Assembly (NCBI RefSeq): GCF_001540865.1
Contig: NC_033634.1
Location: forward strand, 734,498-798,497
Direction: 5' to 3'
Length of the DNA: 64,000 nt
Origin: Ananas comosus
Taxonomy: Eukaryota > Streptophyta > Magnoliopsida > Poales > Bromeliaceae
This document shows positions 60,703 through 64,000 of the stretch, piece by piece (positions within the stretch are counted from its first letter, which is position 1; every line of letters starts with the position of its first letter). The notes below the pieces were generated by a model. The model was given only the letters and a program-made list of their open reading frames with translations. It was not told where the DNA came from and ran no database searches. The translations under genes and the position numbers were made by a program.

Positions 60703-61374
60703 TTTATCATCCTTTTTATATGTATCTTTATAAAATAAATTATTATATAAATTTACTTTGCGCATATATCAATTTTAATAACTTTTATTTAAATAGATTT
60801 AACTACTAAATTATTTTTATATAATTTTTTTAATTAATAATTAGGCTTATAAAACTATATAAAAATATTTTAAAAAATAAAGTTTATTATAAAAATAATT
60901 TTATATCCGCAGTATCGCGCGGGTAATTCACTAGCGCGGGTAATTCACTAGTGATGAAACTAAAGTGTGGTGATCCGAGTACCACACACGAGACACCAAG
61001 TCTCAAATAAAGGGCAGGCAACAAAAATATTACAATATCCACCAAATACCGGTTTTCACCATTTGGGGTAAAAAAAAAAAACATAACAATATATAAAACT
61101 TATCTAAACTATTAATTACTTTAATTTTGCTAACCAATTTTTTCAAATTTTGATTTCACTGATTAATCCTTCAATTTGTTTAATTTGAATCGGTCGACAG
61201 CATATAAACTTCAAAATTTAAATAATCATTTATTTTTATCGATTTAATTAGTATATTTCATGCAACATAAAGCAGTTAATTTACTTAAATTTTAAAAGTC
61301 AATACGCCATCTATTGACTCAAATANCTAAAAAAAAAAATTGATCATAAAAAAAATAAATTGATCATGTTTAGT
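60703..61374. other. AT-rich spacer
   Basis: No gene was found. A 20-bp unit, 'gcgcgggtaattcactag', is duplicated at about 60917-60955. A single N lies at 61326. Confidence 0.45.
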
Positions 61375-61891
61375 GACGACATCTCACGGGCTCTTTCCAT
61401 TCGACGCTGAATGGAGATTTTCTATGACTGCTGTGTTAGCAATTCCCGATAGCATACACCACATACTAAATATTTGTTGGCCAATATTTTAAAATTAAAA
61501 TATAATCTAATAGATCGAAGCAAGTCATAAATTATAGTGAGAAAGAGAAAGAAGAGGTGGTGGTGTCCGGAGTAATGTAACTAATGTTACTTGTTATATA
61601 TGTTAATTACCACACAATCGATTGCATTAAATCTTTGTATTATCTGCTTTGTTTTAAATAATAGAGCACACAAATGAAAGATCAACGTTGTTAAATATTA
61701 TCTATTTTATCCCCAAAAAAATTGATTTGATGGAGAATGGTCTAAAAATATCATTAGCAATATGCACACTTATATAATGTGTACAATGAAAATTAGATGA
61801 ATCATGCCTTATGCTTTGTCAAAGAGGAAACACAAGATATAATGATATAACAGGACATGAAACACATGTAGCTGTAAGTGTTGAACATAAA

Positions 61892-63223
61892 TGATTTGCT
61901 AGGACAAAACCGAAAAGATCTAGTTCATCGGGTGCGAAAATACCAAAGGAGATCTGAGAAAAAGAGAAGAAGAATATAGCACACGATATTTACGTGGTTC
62001 GACCACCGGCCTACGTCCAAGGGCGAAGACGGAGCGGAGATCTTCATTATAATTAAAGTGGTGTACAAAATATGTCTCTCTCACGAAACCCTAATTCCAA
62101 AAAATACACCCATACTCTCTCTTTCATCTTCCGCACTAAACCAATGGAATAAAGCGTATATTTATAATAGTGGCTAATCCTAATACAACTAGAAATACAA
62201 ACCCACTAAGATTAAAAATATCTCAATAAAATTAGGTATAATCTAAACTTAACTTAATGGGACAATCAAAACAGAATAGGGTTAGAAAATCTTGCGGTAC
62301 TAGAATTCGAAGCATATTTAACAATCCCACCTTGGCTCGAATTCTCTATCTTCTCCACCAAAATCCCAAAAGCTACTGAAGTGCTACTGCACATACGAAC
62401 AAGTTTATGGAATACTTGACTTTGATCGCCTAAAAAACTTAATGAGCAAATCCGCGGGATTCTCTGAAGTGCCAATCTTCTCATTCTCCAACTACGCCTT
62501 TTGCAACCTCTGTTGCATCAAAACGATAATTTGTCGTAGAGCGAAACTGCTGGAACGATCAAACTTCTCGATCTCAAATTCGTCGACGTCTTAAACACCC
62601 AAACAAACACTCAGGCTCTAACACCAGTTTGTTAGGACAAAACTGAAAAGATCTAGTTCGTCGGGTGCGAAAATACCAAAAGAGATCTGAGAAAAAGAGA
62701 AGAAAAATATAGCACACGATATTTACGTGCATGGTTTGGCCGCCGACCTACGTCCAGGGGGGAAGACGGAGCGGAGATCTTCATTATAATCAAAGTGGTG
62801 TACAAAATATGTCTCTTTCATGAAACCCTAATTCCAAAAAATACATCCATACTCTCTCTCTCATTTTCCGCATTAAACCAATGGAATAAAGAATATATTT
62901 ATAATAGTGGCTAAATCCTAATGCAACTATAAATACAAACCCACTAAAATTAGGAATATCTCAATAAAATTAGAAATAATCTAAACTTAACTTAATGGGA
63001 CAATCTCTCAAGTGGCAAAAGGCTTGGTGGTTGGTACACGAGACCCAAGTTCAAATTCTAGTTGATTCACATTTCTAGCTAAATTTATTTCTAAATGAAA
63101 TACACGAAGCGGGTAGTGTGCTACCTATCTCTCATAAAAAAAAAAAACTTAATGGGACAATCAAAACAGAATAGAGTTAGAAAATCTTGCGGTACTAGAA
63201 TTCGAGACATATTTAACATGATT
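61892..63223 (-). mobile_element. deleted Ty1/copia LTR retrotransposon with 5-bp target duplication
   Basis: Two direct repeats begin TG(C/T)TAGGAC and end TTTAACA: LTR 61897-62323 and LTR 62630-63218 (the latter lengthened by a SINE). TGATT flanks both sides (61892-61896 and 63219-63223). The orientation is minus. Next to the right LTR, TGGTGTTAGAGC on the minus strand is a near match to the initiator-tRNA-Met primer site. Next to the left LTR, AAGGTGGGAT is a polypurine tract. Only about 306 bp of interior remain, including a degenerate NPADLLIK-like end of the pol RNase H region near 62432-62465. There is no gag, integrase or reverse transcriptase. Confidence 0.87.
62989..63162 (+). mobile_element. 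SINE inserted in the right LTR, with 17-bp target duplication
   Basis: Perfect copies of AACTTAATGGGACAATC lie at 62989-63005 and 63146-63162, and the SINE body at 63006-63145 ends in an A-run. The body has 'tggcaaaaggcttggtgg', 'aagttcaaattctag' and 'gcgggtagtgtgctacctatc', as in the copy at 17437-17600. The other LTR (61897-62323) lacks it, so it arrived after the LTR element. Confidence 0.93.
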
Positions 63224-63660
63224 TAAACATAATTTAAACATAATTCACAGTTGGTTGGAGCTTTTAGAGACAAAAAATTGATTGTTTCACAGGAAATCTG
63301 TGCCAGGAGTTCCCTAAGTTCGAATCTTTTAGGGCTTTATATAGTACAAAATTCCTTGTGTTGAGCTTGTGGTGAAAATCCACCCTCCTGTAACCAGGAT
63401 TTATAGAAAAACGGTTTGCATTCACAGTAACAACCAATGAAAGTCCCCTTGATTAATTTACCACAAAGTATCCAATTAATTAGCAGGAGACATTTCTTGG
63501 TGCTATACTCGCAATTAATTACCCATCATATCAAAGTTAACAAAACAAAAAAATTTGTTATGAAAATTGCTTAGTCTACAAACTGAAAAACGAATTTTAA
63601 TCCTGCAAATCCTCGATGCAAGGGTTTAAACTCTCGCCTCTTAGAGTTTAAACAATATTT

Positions 63661-63970
63661 TCGTGGGCTGCGAAACAATCAGACTCTTATTGGCCAGAGG
63701 TCTACTATCGAGCAAAACGTTGATACCGAACTGCACTTCAGTCATTTGCCTCTGGGAAGTAAGCAGACTCAAAGGCGCCGCCCTACTGGTGCGAGAGTTA
63801 GCGACAATTGCCATGTCATGGTGGATGATTTGGCTGGAGAGGAACAGAAGAACTTTTGATAAAAAGAAGATCACCATGAGACAATTGTCAGCGGAGATTC
63901 GCTCGTTCAGAAACCTTTCGAGTTCCTATTGTGCTCAATAGTCGTTTGGTTGTTTCTTTTTTTTTCCTGA
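63661..63970 (+). mobile_element. 3' fragment of a non-LTR (L1-type LINE) retrotransposon
   Basis: The plus-strand frame 63663-63941 ends with WWMIWLERNRRTFDKK. The W-x-I-W-x-E-R-N-x-R motif is typical of the C-terminal region of plant LINE ORF2 proteins, after the reverse transcriptase and zinc-finger part. The fragment starts abruptly inside block X'. No reverse transcriptase catalytic region is present. Confidence 0.7.
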
Positions 63971-64000
63971 TGCCCGACCAACTTTTGTAGCTAAATTCAC

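Larger units (their letters stand above)
61375..63657. repeat. duplicated block X, second copy, carrying a retroelement
   Basis: It aligns with 52285-53275 on both sides of the copia-derived insertion (61897-63223). It ends at 'gtttaaacaatatttt', where unrelated LINE sequence begins. Confidence 0.88.

Noticed and set aside
63663..63941. Plus-strand ORF as a host gene
   Set aside because: The W-x-I-W-x-E-R-N-x-R motif marks a LINE ORF2 tail.

Overview
The window is nuclear plant DNA. It has many short, mostly GT-AG introns, AT-rich intergenic sequence, MITE, SINE, LTR and LINE insertions, an intron-containing nuclear tRNA-Tyr, and plant gene families (JmjC demethylase with FYRN/FYRC, FLS2-type receptor kinase, plastid-targeted IPMDH). 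Nothing prokaryotic is present. The species is not certain; an angiosperm, perhaps a monocot, fits.

Layout from left to right. (1) About 1.7-5.5 kb, minus strand: an unrecognised multi-exon gene of which only some exons are visible, including one transmembrane exon. (2) 8.2-15.8 kb, plus: a KDM5/JMJ14-18-type histone H3K4 demethylase, reconstructed as 10 coding exons and 1085 residues. (3) 16-21 kb: transposon-rich spacer (hAT-like MITE, SINE, Tourist-like MITE, tandem duplications). (4) 21.0-24.9 kb, plus: an FLS2-like flagellin receptor kinase, 2 exons, 1165 residues. (5) 26.2-30.3 kb, plus: gamma-SNAP, 9 exons, 295 residues. (6) 31.3-32.4 kb, plus: ribosomal protein eL41 (25 residues, 2 exons), followed by a triplicated 174-bp repeat. 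(7) 33.75 kb, plus: tRNA-Tyr(GUA) with an intron. (8) 34.5-37.5 kb, minus: plastid 3-isopropylmalate dehydrogenase, 11 exons, 409 residues. (9) 40.2-45.2 kb, plus: WDR26-type LisH-CTLH-WD40 protein, 588 residues. (10) 46.9-56.8 kb, minus: an armadillo/BTB protein related to Arabidopsis At1g04390, 8 exons, 1009 residues. Its first exon lies 5.4 kb upstream of the second.

The last 12 kb (about 52-64 kb) is the most unusual part. The 5.4-kb first intron of the BTB gene holds a complete 94-codon ORF for a small, predicted membrane protein on the same strand, with its own TATA box. That ORF and its flanks are duplicated upstream of the BTB gene, where the second copy is split by a 591-bp insert flanked by a 10-bp direct repeat. 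A neighbouring block from the same intron recurs at 61.4-63.7 kb. There it carries a deleted Ty1/copia element whose empty site is preserved in the intron copy, and that element's LTR in turn carries a SINE. Eight of the nine N-containing sites in the window fall between 51.5 and 61.3 kb, so part of this structure could be an assembly effect.

The genes are mostly unrelated housekeeping, chromatin, immunity and trafficking functions. No cluster or operon-like pathway is evident. Exon boundaries were placed by hand from splice signals, reading-frame continuity and family knowledge.
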